The notes under the pieces: generated by a model | Told to the model about the DNA's origin: nothing | The model's database searches: none | What the model saw: only the letters and a program-made list of their open reading frames with translations | Shown here: positions 50,927 through 59,342 of the stretch, one piece after another | How positions within the stretch are numbered: position 1 is the stretch's first letter | How the letters are laid out: each line of letters opens with the position of its first letter | Position numbers and translations under genes: made by a program | Assembly: GCA_963811225.1 (NCBI GenBank) | Contig: CAWEQO010000012.1 | Location: forward strand, 124,001 to 188,000 | Length of the DNA stretch: 64,000 nucleotides | Direction: 5' to 3' | DNA from: CAWEQO01 sp963811225 | GTDB lineage: Bacteria > Chloroflexota > Anaerolineae > Anaerolineales > Anaerolineaceae

Positions 50927-51970
50927 TTATCGATCGAACTCGCGCGACGGGCGCAGTTCGTTTTCCTGCATCCGGTTCAACGGGCGGTCTTCGGGTAGAT
51001 CGTACAGGTCGAACAGCGAAGGCCGGTTGGGATCCACGTAGATCAAGCCGGTGATCAACATCTGCTTCTGCTCGGCGTCTTCCAGCAACTGCAGCGCCCG
51101 GTAGATATTGGTGGGATCGTAATCCTCCTCCAGTTTCTTCATGCGCACGATCGCGCCGTCGTGGAACTCCACATCCCGCACCTCACCCTTTTCGAAGTCC
51201 TCGACGTAGATCTCATCTCTGGCCGGGACGTAAGACAGGTCGTGCAAGGGCGTCTCATGCGCCTTTCCCCAGGTATAGGAGTGGAACGAGGTCTCGTGGT
51301 TGTGGAAAGTTACGCACGGGCTGATGATATCCAGGACGGCAATACCGTCGTGGCTCATGGCAACCTTCAACAGCTCTTTGACCTGCTTGGGATCGCCCGC
51401 GAACGAACGCGCCACGAAAGAGGCGTTACCCACCAGGGCTTCCATGCAGATGTCGATCGGCATGTAGGGGTTGGTTCCCTGGCGTTTGAGCTTCAAACCC
51501 TTCTCGGCGGTCGGGGCAAACTGGCCCTTTGTCAGGCCGTAAACGCCGTTGTTCTCCACAATGTACACCATCGGCAGATTGCGCCGTACAAGGTGCTTGA
51601 ACTGTCCCATACCGATGCTGGCAGTGTCGCCGTCACCGCTGACGCCCAAACCCTTCAGGGTGATGTCGGCGAACAGCGCGCCGCCCGCCAGCGAGGGCAT
51701 GCGCCCGTGCAGGCCGTTGAAGCCGAACGAGCGGTTCATGAAATAAGTGGGGCTCTTGCTCGAACAGCCAATACCGCTAAACTTGACGATGTGCTGCGGG
51801 TCGATGTTGAGCTCATAGGCGGCAGCGACGATCTGGCTGGCGATCGAGTTGTGACCGCAGCCCTGGCACAGGGTGCTCGGAGCGCCCTTGTAATCCGCCC
51901 GGCTCAAGTTGATTCCGTTCACAGCCGCTACTCGCGGCCGGTTGACACCTTGAATGACATTACCGGCCAT
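50927..51970 (-). CDS. korB: 2-oxoacid:ferredoxin oxidoreductase, beta subunit
   Basis: The 347-aa protein carries the TPP-binding half of KorB/PorB-type enzymes: LCQGCGHNSIASQIVAAAYE near the start, GLGVSGDGDTASIGMGQFKH (GDGD...) and YIVENNGVYGLTKGQFAPTA. The chosen ATG lies one base after the alpha-subunit stop and has a GGGAGG site; upstream codons overlap the alpha gene. It makes acyl-CoA and CO2 from a 2-oxoacid with transfer of electrons to ferredoxin. The overall look is closest to 2-oxoglutarate oxidoreductase of Chloroflexi and actinobacteria. Confidence 0.88.
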   Translation of the reverse strand: MAGNVIQGVNRPRVAAVNGINLSRADYKGAPSTLCQGCGHNSIASQIVAAAYELNIDPQHIVKFSGIGCSSKSPTYFMNRSFGFNGLHGRMPSLAGGALFADITLKGLGVSGDGDTASIGMGQFKHLVRRNLPMVYIVENNGVYGLTKGQFAPTAEKGLKLKRQGTNPYMPIDICMEALVGNASFVARSFAGDPKQVKELLKVAMSHDGIAVLDIISPCVTFHNHETSFHSYTWGKAHETPLHDLSYVPARDEIYVEDFEKGEVRDVEFHDGAIVRMKKLEEDYDPTNIYRALQLLEDAEQKQMLITGLIYVDPNRPSLFDLYDLPEDRPLNRMQENELRPSREFDR

Positions 51971-51971
51971 A

Positions 51972-53819
51972 TTATTTCGCCTCCCGACGAATAATTTGTT
52001 CCTGAAGCCACTTCGCCGAAAGCGGAAGCCCATCAATGTGGGACACCTGCTCCAGCTTGTTGGCGTACTCCGGAGCGTCAAGGATCAACAGCTGCCTGAG
52101 CTGCCCATCCTCGTTCAGCTCCACCACGTAATTGCGCTCGTGTTCATCAATAAAGTCCATGACCTCGGCGCTGAAAGGTACCGCCCGCACCCGCATGAAA
52201 TTGGTGGGGATACCCTTATCGCGCAGATACACCCGGGCTTCCTCCACTGCCGATTCGGTTGAACCGAAGGCGATCAGCCCAATTTCGGCGCCTTCCATCT
52301 TAGAAATGATCGGCTTGGGCAGCAGCTCGCGTGCGGTCTCAAACTTGCGTTTGATGCGCGCCAGGTTGCGTTCCCACACTTCCGGCTCTTCACTGTAGTT
52401 GCCGTACTCATCGTGACCGGTTCCGCGAGCGAAGTAAGCGCTCTTGGGGTGCTTATTCCCAGGCACAGTCCGGTAGGGGATGCCGTCATCGTCCACGTCC
52501 AGGTAGCGGCCCCACTGCCCTTGCAGGCGTTCGATCATCTTCTCCAAATCGTCTTCCCACAGGATCTTACCGCGATCCATGGGCTGATCTGGATACTGGA
52601 ACGGCTCGCCCATCCACAGGTTCATGCCCAGGTCCAGGTCACTCAGCACCATCACCGGGGTCTGCAGCCGCTCGGCGTAGTCCAGCGCCTGCCAGCCGAA
52701 ATCAAAGCACTCGTTGATCGAGCTGGGCAATAAGATCACCATGCGCGTATCGCCGTGACCGATAAAATTGACGAAAGTCAGGTCGCATTGGGCTGTGCGG
52801 GTCGGTAAACCGGTACTGGGGCCAACACGCTGCACGTCCCACACGACCACCGGCACCTCCGCGTAGTAGGCCAACCCGAGGTATTCGGCCATCAGGCTCA
52901 AGCCCGGGCCAGAGGTGGAGGTCATTGCTCGCAGCCCGCCCCAACCTGCGCCGATGGCCATGCCGATTGCGGCCAGTTCATCTTCCGATTGGACCACGGC
53001 GTAGGTGCTCTTGCCGGTGTCCGGGTTGCGGCGCAGCATTGGCAAGTACTCCAGGATCGATTCTGCCAGGCTAGAAGCCGGAGTAATCGGGTACCATGCG
53101 GCAAACTGCAGGCCACCGTAGATTGCGCCAATTGCCGCGGCGGTGTTGCCGTCCGCCATGATGCAGCCATCGGTGGCATTCATCGGCTCCACCCGGTAGG
53201 GATCGCTCTTCACCAGGTTCTCGGCAGCCCAATCAGCGGATGCCTTGATGACATCGTAGTTGGATTCAATGGCGGCCTGCTTGCCTTTGAAATGGAAATC
53301 CAGGGCGGCGTAGATCTTATCCAGCTCGATCCCCAGCATCTGTGCCACGACACCCACATACACCATGTTGGCAATGTAGTCACGCAGCTTCGGCGGCACA
53401 TCGGCGGCCTTCATCAAACTCTTCACCGGCATGGCATAAACGGTGATATCGTCGCGGCTGATTTGCGCCCGGATATCGTCGGCATAGAACAACACGCCGC
53501 CCGGAACCAGCAAATCGACGTCCTTCTGCAGTGTGGAGGGGTTCATCGCTACGATGATGTCGTCCTTCTCCAGGCGGCCCAGCCAGCCGTCTTTACTGAC
53601 ACGAATGGAAAACCAAGTGGGCAGTCCTTGAATGTTAGACGGAAAGATGTTCTTCCCGGAAACAGGGATGCCCATTTTAAACAGGGCGCGGAGAATGGTT
53701 GTGTTTGCCGTGCCGCTCCCGGAACCATTGATCGTACTGAACGTAATGCTGAAATCGTTCACGGTCGAATTTTGGTTTTCGAACGACCCGGTTTTGACTG
53801 CGGGCTCAGACTGTGACAT
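51972..53819 (-). CDS. korA: 2-oxoacid:ferredoxin oxidoreductase, fused gamma-alpha subunit
   Basis: The 615-aa subunit joins an N-terminal gamma domain (NGSGSGTANTTILRALFKMG) to the alpha pyrimidine-binding domain (GGLQFAAWYPITPASSLAES; TSTSGPGLSLMAEYLGLAYY) and a C-terminal domain II. This fused form is typical of KorA/OorA. No 4Fe-4S motif is present, as expected for the two-subunit ferredoxin type. The ATG is chosen for its AGGAG site; an ATG eight codons earlier lacks one. It is second in an operon headed by a GntR regulator. Confidence 0.88.
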   Translation of the reverse strand: MSQSEPAVKTGSFENQNSTVNDFSITFSTINGSGSGTANTTILRALFKMGIPVSGKNIFPSNIQGLPTWFSIRVSKDGWLGRLEKDDIIVAMNPSTLQKDVDLLVPGGVLFYADDIRAQISRDDITVYAMPVKSLMKAADVPPKLRDYIANMVYVGVVAQMLGIELDKIYAALDFHFKGKQAAIESNYDVIKASADWAAENLVKSDPYRVEPMNATDGCIMADGNTAAAIGAIYGGLQFAAWYPITPASSLAESILEYLPMLRRNPDTGKSTYAVVQSEDELAAIGMAIGAGWGGLRAMTSTSGPGLSLMAEYLGLAYYAEVPVVVWDVQRVGPSTGLPTRTAQCDLTFVNFIGHGDTRMVILLPSSINECFDFGWQALDYAERLQTPVMVLSDLDLGMNLWMGEPFQYPDQPMDRGKILWEDDLEKMIERLQGQWGRYLDVDDDGIPYRTVPGNKHPKSAYFARGTGHDEYGNYSEEPEVWERNLARIKRKFETARELLPKPIISKMEGAEIGLIAFGSTESAVEEARVYLRDKGIPTNFMRVRAVPFSAEVMDFIDEHERNYVVELNEDGQLRQLLILDAPEYANKLEQVSHIDGLPLSAKWLQEQIIRREAK

Positions 53820-53852
53820 AAAAGCTCCTTGTATCCTCGGCACTCAATCCAT

Positions 53853-54551
53853 TTACTCAAACTTCTGCCGTGACAATGGTTTGGCGCGTTGGAAAAGCAG
53901 ATCCATATGTTCGTTGAGGGCCTGATAACCCAGCGAGAAATCGCCAACGGCTATCGCCTCGACCATTTTCTCGTGGTACTGCCAGACCTGCTCTAGATAA
54001 ACCAAATCCGTGTAAACATCGAGGCCGGCGGCCTCGTACACTTCCCAGTAAGCTTCCAGCAGCCCAAGGACAAACGGGTTGTCCAGGCGGCCGTAGATTG
54101 AAAGATGCAGCTGGCGGTGTTCTTCGTGCGGGATCTGCACCGGTTTGCCGTTCAACTTTTCCTTGGCCTGGCGAACCAGCTGGCGCAGGGTCTCGTGGTC
54201 CTCACGAGTAAGCAAGCCCACTGCCTGGAACCAGAAAGAGGCTTCCACGTGCTTACGCAGATCCGAATAGGATTGGAAATAGTTGGGGTCGATCGCGATG
54301 GCGTATTTCAGGCTGGCTTGCACGGCCGGGCGGAAAGAGTACTGCAGCGGCCGTATACCGGTGCGCGGTTTCACTTCCACCAAACCCATGGCACGCGCCA
54401 CCTCCAGCTGCTCGCGCAGGCTGGCGACGCTGATGCCCAGTTCGCCGCTTAAGTCCGTTAAAGAAGGCAGGCGGTCACACTCGCTCTGCTTGTGGACCGC
54501 CAGGTATTGTAAAAACTCCGATAATTGATCCGATGATGACCGAAGACGCAT
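53853..54551 (-). CDS. GntR-family regulator, FadR/FCD subfamily
   Basis: The 232-aa protein has an N-terminal winged helix (LTDLSGELGISVASLREQLE) and an all-helical FCD-like ligand domain with a metal/carboxylate signature (SDLRKHVEASFWF; EHRQLHLSIYGRL; YHEKMVEAIAVGD). FCD regulators usually bind organic acids or acyl-CoA. It is transcribed first, 33 bases before korA, so it probably controls 2-oxoacid oxidation and itself. A palindrome overlies the predicted start of transcription. Confidence 0.83.
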   Translation of the reverse strand: MRLRSSSDQLSEFLQYLAVHKQSECDRLPSLTDLSGELGISVASLREQLEVARAMGLVEVKPRTGIRPLQYSFRPAVQASLKYAIAIDPNYFQSYSDLRKHVEASFWFQAVGLLTREDHETLRQLVRQAKEKLNGKPVQIPHEEHRQLHLSIYGRLDNPFVLGLLEAYWEVYEAAGLDVYTDLVYLEQVWQYHEKMVEAIAVGDFSLGYQALNEHMDLLFQRAKPLSRQKFE

Positions 54552-54579
54552 CGGGAAAACTCTCCATTAAATCGCTGCT

Positions 54580-54607
54580 CAAATCATTTTATTAATCGGA
54601 TGATTTG
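54580..54607. promoter_or_regulatory. Operator palindrome of the gntR-korAB operon
   Basis: CAAATCAT (54580-54587) and ATGATTTG (54600-54607) form a perfect 8-bp inverted repeat with a 12-base spacer. It lies directly downstream of the promoter start point, where bound GntR protein would block transcription. Confidence 0.6.
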
Positions 54608-54615
54608 ATACGTGC

Positions 54616-54644
54616 AGTATAGCACGGGCAGAATGGGAAGTCAA
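54616..54644 (-). promoter_or_regulatory. Sigma-70-like promoter of the gntR-korAB operon
   Basis: On the minus strand TTGACT (54639-54644) and TATACT (54616-54621) are separated by 17 bases. The start point near 54609 falls next to the operator palindrome. Confidence 0.7.
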
Positions 54645-54731
54645 CGGAATTGAATTAGATTAACGTTACATTTTAGCGGTTGCGTTTGTCATGCTTGTGA
54701 GAGCAGCACGGTTTGGAGAGGGCGTTGAATG

Positions 54732-55661
54732 TTATAAGGTTTCCGGTTCCCAATACTGGCTATACGCACTATTCGGGGCATCGAATACCCCCGCCAGTTC
54801 CTCCAGCCCTTTCAGCATCCGCGTCCCATACCACGTCAGCGCCTGCCCGTCCACCAACTGGATTCTTCCGTTCTGCGCCGCAGGCGTCATCGCAAAGGTT
54901 TGCAACAACTGCTGGCGGTGGCTTTCTGTGTAGGCAAACGGCTCGCTCGGCAGCAGGATCACCTCCGGCGCAGCCTGCACGATCTCATCCAGTGTCACCC
55001 GCGGATAGCGCGTGTCACGCCCCATCGGATGCTCCGCCTCCGCCTTGCCCAGATCGGCGGTAAGCGGGTAGCGGCGTTCACGCCGGCCAAACACGTTCTG
55101 CCCGCCTAAAAGACGCAAAAAATCATCGGAAACTGTCTGGTCATTAAAGGTCGTCCACCAGGTCTCGCCGCGCTCACTCTCCTGCCAGATCGGGCAAAAG
55201 TAACCGGCCTGAACCTCACTGCTGTCAGCTGCGCCCTCGGCCCAGTTGAGCATTTTGCCCAGCAAGTGCAGCCTGACACCTGCCGACCGGCTTTGGTAAA
55301 AACCGATCAATTCCCACAACTCTTCCAAACTGGCGCGCAACGTTTTAGGGAACGAGATCCACACCGGAACGCCTGCCGCTCGCAGCGCCTCGACCGCCTC
55401 ACGCGGGTTTTCCTCCGGATTCACCAGCGTCAGATCAGGCCGCAGCTGGATGATCTTGGTGATGTCGGGCGTTTTCGGCCCGCCAACCCGCTCAACGCTG
55501 CCGGCCAAAGCCCCTTCCGGGTCGCAGTAATCAGTGATGCCTGCTAGAGAGGTTGGCAGGCCCAGGTCGACAATGCTGGCTGTCAGCGAAGGCACCAGCG
55601 AAACGACCCGCCGCAGCGGAATGTAAGCCGGGTGGTCTGAAGGGAATTCCTGGTTCATCAA
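54732..55661 (-). CDS. Helical-backbone metal receptor, BtuF-like cobalamin-binding protein
   Basis: The 309-aa protein has the class III binding-protein fold: RVVSLVPSLTASIVDLGLPT, GGPKTPDITKIIQLRPDLTL and TLDEIVQAAPEVILLPSEPF are typical of BtuF-like proteins. It lacks a signal peptide or lipobox, and no btuC or btuD genes are adjacent. It is therefore either cytoplasmic or exported by an unrecognised route. A ligand such as a corrinoid is suggested by family only. It is followed by a gap of about 180 bases that holds the gntR promoter. Confidence 0.7.
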   Translation of the reverse strand: MMNQEFPSDHPAYIPLRRVVSLVPSLTASIVDLGLPTSLAGITDYCDPEGALAGSVERVGGPKTPDITKIIQLRPDLTLVNPEENPREAVEALRAAGVPVWISFPKTLRASLEELWELIGFYQSRSAGVRLHLLGKMLNWAEGAADSSEVQAGYFCPIWQESERGETWWTTFNDQTVSDDFLRLLGGQNVFGRRERRYPLTADLGKAEAEHPMGRDTRYPRVTLDEIVQAAPEVILLPSEPFAYTESHRQQLLQTFAMTPAAQNGRIQLVDGQALTWYGTRMLKGLEELAGVFDAPNSAYSQYWEPETL

Positions 55662-55682
55662 TTCTGGTCCGATGGATTTTGC

Positions 55683-56858
55683 TTATGATTCTTGTAAGCG
55701 CAGGATTGCACCGGCCATCAAGGCCGATCCGACCGGCATGGTCGACTCGTCGAAGTCGAAGCTGGGATGGTGGTGGCCATGATTCAAGCCCTTATTCGGG
55801 TTGGCCGAACCGACGAAGAAATAGCAGCCGGGCACTTGTTCGAGCACGTAGGCCATGTCCTCCGAGACGGAGGTCTTCACGTCCGTGTCGATCTCGACGT
55901 CGGTGAACACCACTTGAGCCGCCTGCAGCACCTTTTCGGTCACCTCCGGGTCATTGACCACCGGCGGGGTCAGCCGCTGCAAGTCGATCTCGGCCTCGCA
56001 CTCCAGGGCGCTGGTCACGCCGCTGATGATTTGCTCCAGCCGCTGGATCACCTTCTCGCGCGTTTCCGGCTTGAATGTGCGCACCGTGCCGCGCAGCTCT
56101 GCAGACGGCGGGATGACGTTGTAGGCCTCCCCGGCCCGCAGAGAGGTCACGCTGACCACTGCAGAATCGAGCGGCGAGATGTTGCGCGAGACGATGCTTT
56201 GCAAGGCCGTCACCACCTGTGCCGCAGCGAACACGGGGTCGATGGTCTCTTCCGGCATGCCGCCGTGACCGCCTTTGCCGCGGATCTTCACCTGGAAAAT
56301 GTCCGCCCCGGCCATCACCGGCCCAGGCGCAATCCCCAGCCAGCCCACCGGGTTCTGGTTCCATAGATGCATTGCCAGGGCGTAATCGACTTTGGGGGAG
56401 AACAGCACCTTCTCCGCCAGCATCCGCTCGGCGCCACCCAGACCCTCTTCGGCCGGTTGGAACATGAACTTGACCGTACCCTGCATCTGCTCCTGGCGAT
56501 CGGCAAGCAGGCGCGCCACGGTCAATCCCATCGCGATATGACCGTCGTGGCCGCAAGCGTGCATCACGCCATCGACCTGCGAGCGGTACTCGACATCCGA
56601 TTCTTCCTCGATCGGCAGCGCATCCATATCGAAGCGGGCCAGCACCACCGGTCCCGGTTGTTTGCCCTCCAGCAGGCCGATCACCCCCGTTTCGGCGATG
56701 CCTGTCGTCACGTCCAGACCGATCTTGTTCAGCTCGGTGGCGATAACTCCGGCGGTCCAGTTCTCCTGAAAGCCGAGCTCCGGATGACGGTGGAACTCTC
56801 GCCGCAGTCCCTGTAAATAAGGGAACAACGCTTTCGCATCTGCAAGTAGATTATTCAT
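55683..56858 (-). CDS. M20-family amidohydrolase / aminoacylase
   Basis: The 391-aa metallopeptidase starts with the LRREFHRHPELGFQE signature of the M20D group (hippurate hydrolase, IAA-amino acid hydrolase, N-acetyl-diaminopimelate deacetylase). Metal ligands are in GVMHACGHDGHIAMGL, QPAEEGLGGAERML and the C-terminal NHGHHHPSFDFDES. A dimerisation domain lies between. It probably cleaves N-acyl amino acids; the acyl group is unknown. It lies 21 bases before the BtuF-like gene and may share its message. Confidence 0.85.
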   Translation of the reverse strand: MNNLLADAKALFPYLQGLRREFHRHPELGFQENWTAGVIATELNKIGLDVTTGIAETGVIGLLEGKQPGPVVLARFDMDALPIEEESDVEYRSQVDGVMHACGHDGHIAMGLTVARLLADRQEQMQGTVKFMFQPAEEGLGGAERMLAEKVLFSPKVDYALAMHLWNQNPVGWLGIAPGPVMAGADIFQVKIRGKGGHGGMPEETIDPVFAAAQVVTALQSIVSRNISPLDSAVVSVTSLRAGEAYNVIPPSAELRGTVRTFKPETREKVIQRLEQIISGVTSALECEAEIDLQRLTPPVVNDPEVTEKVLQAAQVVFTDVEIDTDVKTSVSEDMAYVLEQVPGCYFFVGSANPNKGLNHGHHHPSFDFDESTMPVGSALMAGAILRLQES

Positions 56859-56870
56859 GGTCCTTCTAGT

Positions 56871-56904
56871 AAAACGTCGAAACTTCTGTTTGTTTCGACG
56901 TTTT
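56871..56904 (-). terminator. Hairpin terminator after ricT
   Basis: AAAACGTCGAAAC (56871-56883) and GTTTCGACGTTTT (56892-56904) form a perfect 13-bp stem with an 8-base loop, 14 bases after the ricT stop. TTTT ends the stem on the minus strand. Confidence 0.75.
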
Positions 56905-56918
56905 CTGGCATCTCTGGT

Positions 56919-57857
56919 TTACTTTCCTTTTTCCTTGTCGTCCTGACCGTTCGTGGCGCAGGCCCCGCCGCAGCCACCGCCATCGGTGCCGCAGCTTGGG
57001 TTATGGGCTTTGTGCTTCAGCGCTTCCAGCTCTTCGGCCGGCTCGATCTCTTCTCGAGTGAACTCCCGCCGCCCCACTTCGGGGATGTCAACAATCACAG
57101 ATTCCTTTAGCGTCAGCACTTCCACCACTCTGCCCTCCCCGGCCGGGGTCACCACCCGCTTATTGCGCTTGGGCAGCGACTTGCGCGCGGTCACGTACTG
57201 CTCATATTCGTAGATCAAGCAACAGCGCAGCCGCCCGCACATACCGGTGATCTCGGATGGGGTCAGCGAGATGGACTGCTCCTTGGCCATGCGAATCGAG
57301 ATGGAGGAGAAATCGGTCAGGAATTGGGAACAGCAGCGGTTTTCGAGGCCGCAAGCGCCAATGCCGCCCAGGATCTTGGCCACATCCCGCGGCCCAATCT
57401 GGCGCAGTTCGACAGAGGCGGGCGCGAACATTCGCTGCACGTCCTGGCGCAGCGACTTCAAGTCCACCTTTTCCTCGGCCTCACTGTTATACATGATCGA
57501 CAGGCGGTTGCCATCGAAGCTGTATTCAGCCGCGACGACCTTTAAGCCCGACAGGCCAATCTCCAGAGCGCGAGAGCGTGTGGCTGTGATCGCTTCGCCT
57601 TCTTTTTGCTGCCAACCCTGACGGATCAAGAGATCGCGCGGCGTGGCCCGGCGCTCGACCGGCTTGCGGTTGGCATCCTCCGGGATCTGCTCCCCTAATA
57701 GGATCTGGGCGATCTTGCCCAATTGAATGCCGCGGCTGGTCTCGACGATCACCGGATCGCCAAGTTTCAAATCAGGCACCTGCGAGGCGTCAAAGTGGTA
57801 GATTTTGCCCACTTTCGTGAAACGTACTCCAACGACTACTTCTTGCAGTTGGTTCAT
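56919..57857 (-). CDS. ricT: PSP1-domain protein RicT (YaaT)
   Basis: The 312-aa protein has the PSP1 core with KVDLKSLRQDVQRMFAPASV and the cysteine motifs GACGLENRCC and MCGRLRCC, which bind 4Fe-4S clusters in the RicAFT complex of Bacillus. RicT there assists RNase Y-dependent mRNA maturation and phosphorelay. A Cys/Gly-rich tail (CGTDGGGCGGACATNG) is an addition in this protein. It starts 25 bases after the mrp stop and likely shares its message. RicA and RicF are not nearby. Confidence 0.88.
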   Translation of the reverse strand: MNQLQEVVVGVRFTKVGKIYHFDASQVPDLKLGDPVIVETSRGIQLGKIAQILLGEQIPEDANRKPVERRATPRDLLIRQGWQQKEGEAITATRSRALEIGLSGLKVVAAEYSFDGNRLSIMYNSEAEEKVDLKSLRQDVQRMFAPASVELRQIGPRDVAKILGGIGACGLENRCCSQFLTDFSSISIRMAKEQSISLTPSEITGMCGRLRCCLIYEYEQYVTARKSLPKRNKRVVTPAGEGRVVEVLTLKESVIVDIPEVGRREFTREEIEPAEELEALKHKAHNPSCGTDGGGCGGACATNGQDDKEKGK

Positions 57858-57882
57858 CGTCTTACTTCCATGTACTCTTCCA

Positions 57883-58965
57883 TTAATCTACCATCGTGAT
57901 GGGCACACTGGCGCGACCTTTAAGCGCTTCGACGCTCAGTTTGGCCGCGACTTTTTCAGCCAGCGAGCGCAGAGCCCGGGCCGGAGCCGAATCAGGGTGG
58001 GAAACCACCACCGGCTTACCCTCATCTCCGCCGACGCGGATTGTGGGGTCCATCGGGATGGTGCCAAAGAAGGGCACTTTCGCCTTTTCAGCCAGCGACT
58101 TGCCGCCGCCCGAACCGAACACCTCCATGCGTGTGCCGTCCGGCAGCTCCAGGTAGCTCATATTTTCAACCACTCCCAGCAGCGGCACGTTGACCTGGCG
58201 GAACATCTCCAGGCCGCGGCTGGCATCTTCCAATGATACCGCCTGCGGTAGGGTGACGATCAGTCCACCGCTCAATGGGATCGACTGCGCCAGGCTCAGC
58301 TGGGCGTCGCCGGTTCCCGGCGGCAGATCAATGATCAGGTAATCCAGCTCGCCCCAGGCCACATCGCTCAAGAACTGGCGGATGGCCGAGTGCAGCATCG
58401 GTCCGCGCCAGATCAGCGCCTGTCCGGGCGGCACTAAGAAACCGATCGACATCACCTTTACGCCATAAGATTCGGCCGGGATTAGTTTGTTGTCTTCGGG
58501 GGCAGGCATGCGATCCACGCCCATCATGGTCGGGATGTTCGGGCCATAGATGTCCGCATCCAGCAAGCCCACCTTGGCGCCGCTTTGCGCCAGCGCCACG
58601 GCGATATTGACCGCCACGGTGCTCTTGCCAACACCGCCTTTTCCGGAGGCTACCGCCACCGCGTGCTTCACCGGCATCTGCAGCAGGCCGCGATCCCGGC
58701 CGTCGCCGGGAACTTCGGCGTTCATCTTGATCTCGACCAACTCGACGCCCTGCACGCCCATAACGGCCTGGCGTGCTTCCTGCTCGATGCGTGCGCGCAG
58801 TGGGCAGGCAGGGGTGGTCAATTGAATCGTAAAACGGACTGCGCTTCCCTGGATCTCCAGGTTCTGGATCATGTTCAGCGTCACCAGGTCTTTGTGCAGT
58901 TCCGGCTCTTGTACTTTACTCAGGGCCGCCAGGACGGCGTCCCTGCTCACAGTTGATTGGCTCAT
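57883..58965 (-). CDS. mrp: Fe-S cluster carrier ATPase Mrp/ApbC with N-terminal MIP18 domain
   Basis: The 360-aa protein has an N-terminal DUF59/MIP18 domain (residues 1-90, with TPACPLRARIEQEAR) and a P-loop domain with the deviant Walker A ASGKGGVGKST and LLDADIYGPNIPTMMG. The usual CxxC of ApbC-type carriers is not obvious near the C-terminus, which is also true for many Mrp proteins with the MIP18 domain. It probably delivers clusters, here plausibly to the complex I subunits encoded just upstream. A GGAAGAGGG site precedes the ATG. Confidence 0.88.
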   Translation of the reverse strand: MSQSTVSRDAVLAALSKVQEPELHKDLVTLNMIQNLEIQGSAVRFTIQLTTPACPLRARIEQEARQAVMGVQGVELVEIKMNAEVPGDGRDRGLLQMPVKHAVAVASGKGGVGKSTVAVNIAVALAQSGAKVGLLDADIYGPNIPTMMGVDRMPAPEDNKLIPAESYGVKVMSIGFLVPPGQALIWRGPMLHSAIRQFLSDVAWGELDYLIIDLPPGTGDAQLSLAQSIPLSGGLIVTLPQAVSLEDASRGLEMFRQVNVPLLGVVENMSYLELPDGTRMEVFGSGGGKSLAEKAKVPFFGTIPMDPTIRVGGDEGKPVVVSHPDSAPARALRSLAEKVAAKLSVEALKGRASVPITMVD

Positions 58966-58977
58966 TCCCTCTTCCTT

Positions 58978-59006
58978 CCCCTCGGTGTGGCTACACGCAA
59001 GAGGGG
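58978..59006 (-). other. Hairpin before mrp
   Basis: CCCCTC (58978-58983) and GAGGGG (59001-59006) pair around a loop that contains a nested GTGT/ACAC stem. In the direction of mrp it ends immediately before the GGAAGAGGG ribosome site. It may set expression between the nuo genes and mrp by partly ending transcription or hiding the site. Confidence 0.5.
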
Positions 59007-59011
59007 CTTTT

Positions 59012-59338
59012 CTATGATCTCTTTTTCGAAAGATACTGCTCGACTTCCAATTTTGACTGTTCGAACTGCCCGACGAGCTCCTCGTCGGTTCCCCGAAAGC
59101 GGCGGATAGTCTGCCAGGCGCACTGCGTGCAGCCGCGCATGGCTCGAAATGAGTTGGCGCTGCAAGTGATGCAGCCCCCCAAACGCACCATCATCAGCAC
59201 AAACCCAAGCTGGTCGTTCGTGCCTGCTTTGCCGCCGGCTACTTGCTTGACCAGCTGCCACCATACCTCACTGCGCAGGCTCCCCAGGCTGGGGATCACT
59301 CGCAGCGGAAAAAGGAGTTCGGTGTCAGAATTATACAT
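59012..59338 (-). CDS. Small cysteine-motif protein (CX2CX10CX2C), unknown
   Basis: The 108-aa protein starts MYNSDTELLFPLRVIPSLGS, 4 bases after the nuoI stop. In its middle it has GGCITC and GCTQC, giving CX2C-X10-CX2C, which fits a zinc ribbon or Fe-S site. A charged helical tail follows (EELVGQFEQSKLEVEQYLSK). There is no signal peptide and no membrane helix. I do not recognise the family. Its position between NuoI and the Fe-S carrier Mrp suggests a role in complex I assembly or as a small electron-transfer part. Confidence 0.7.
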   Translation of the reverse strand: MYNSDTELLFPLRVIPSLGSLRSEVWWQLVKQVAGGKAGTNDQLGFVLMMVRLGGCITCSANSFRAMRGCTQCAWQTIRRFRGTDEELVGQFEQSKLEVEQYLSKKRS

Positions 59339-59342
59339 CGTT

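Noticed and set aside
51161..53816. Two plus-strand frames (51161-51994 and 52989-53816) antisense to korB and korA
   Set aside because: Both are shadows of conserved oxidoreductase subunits. Neither shows a start site or family signature.
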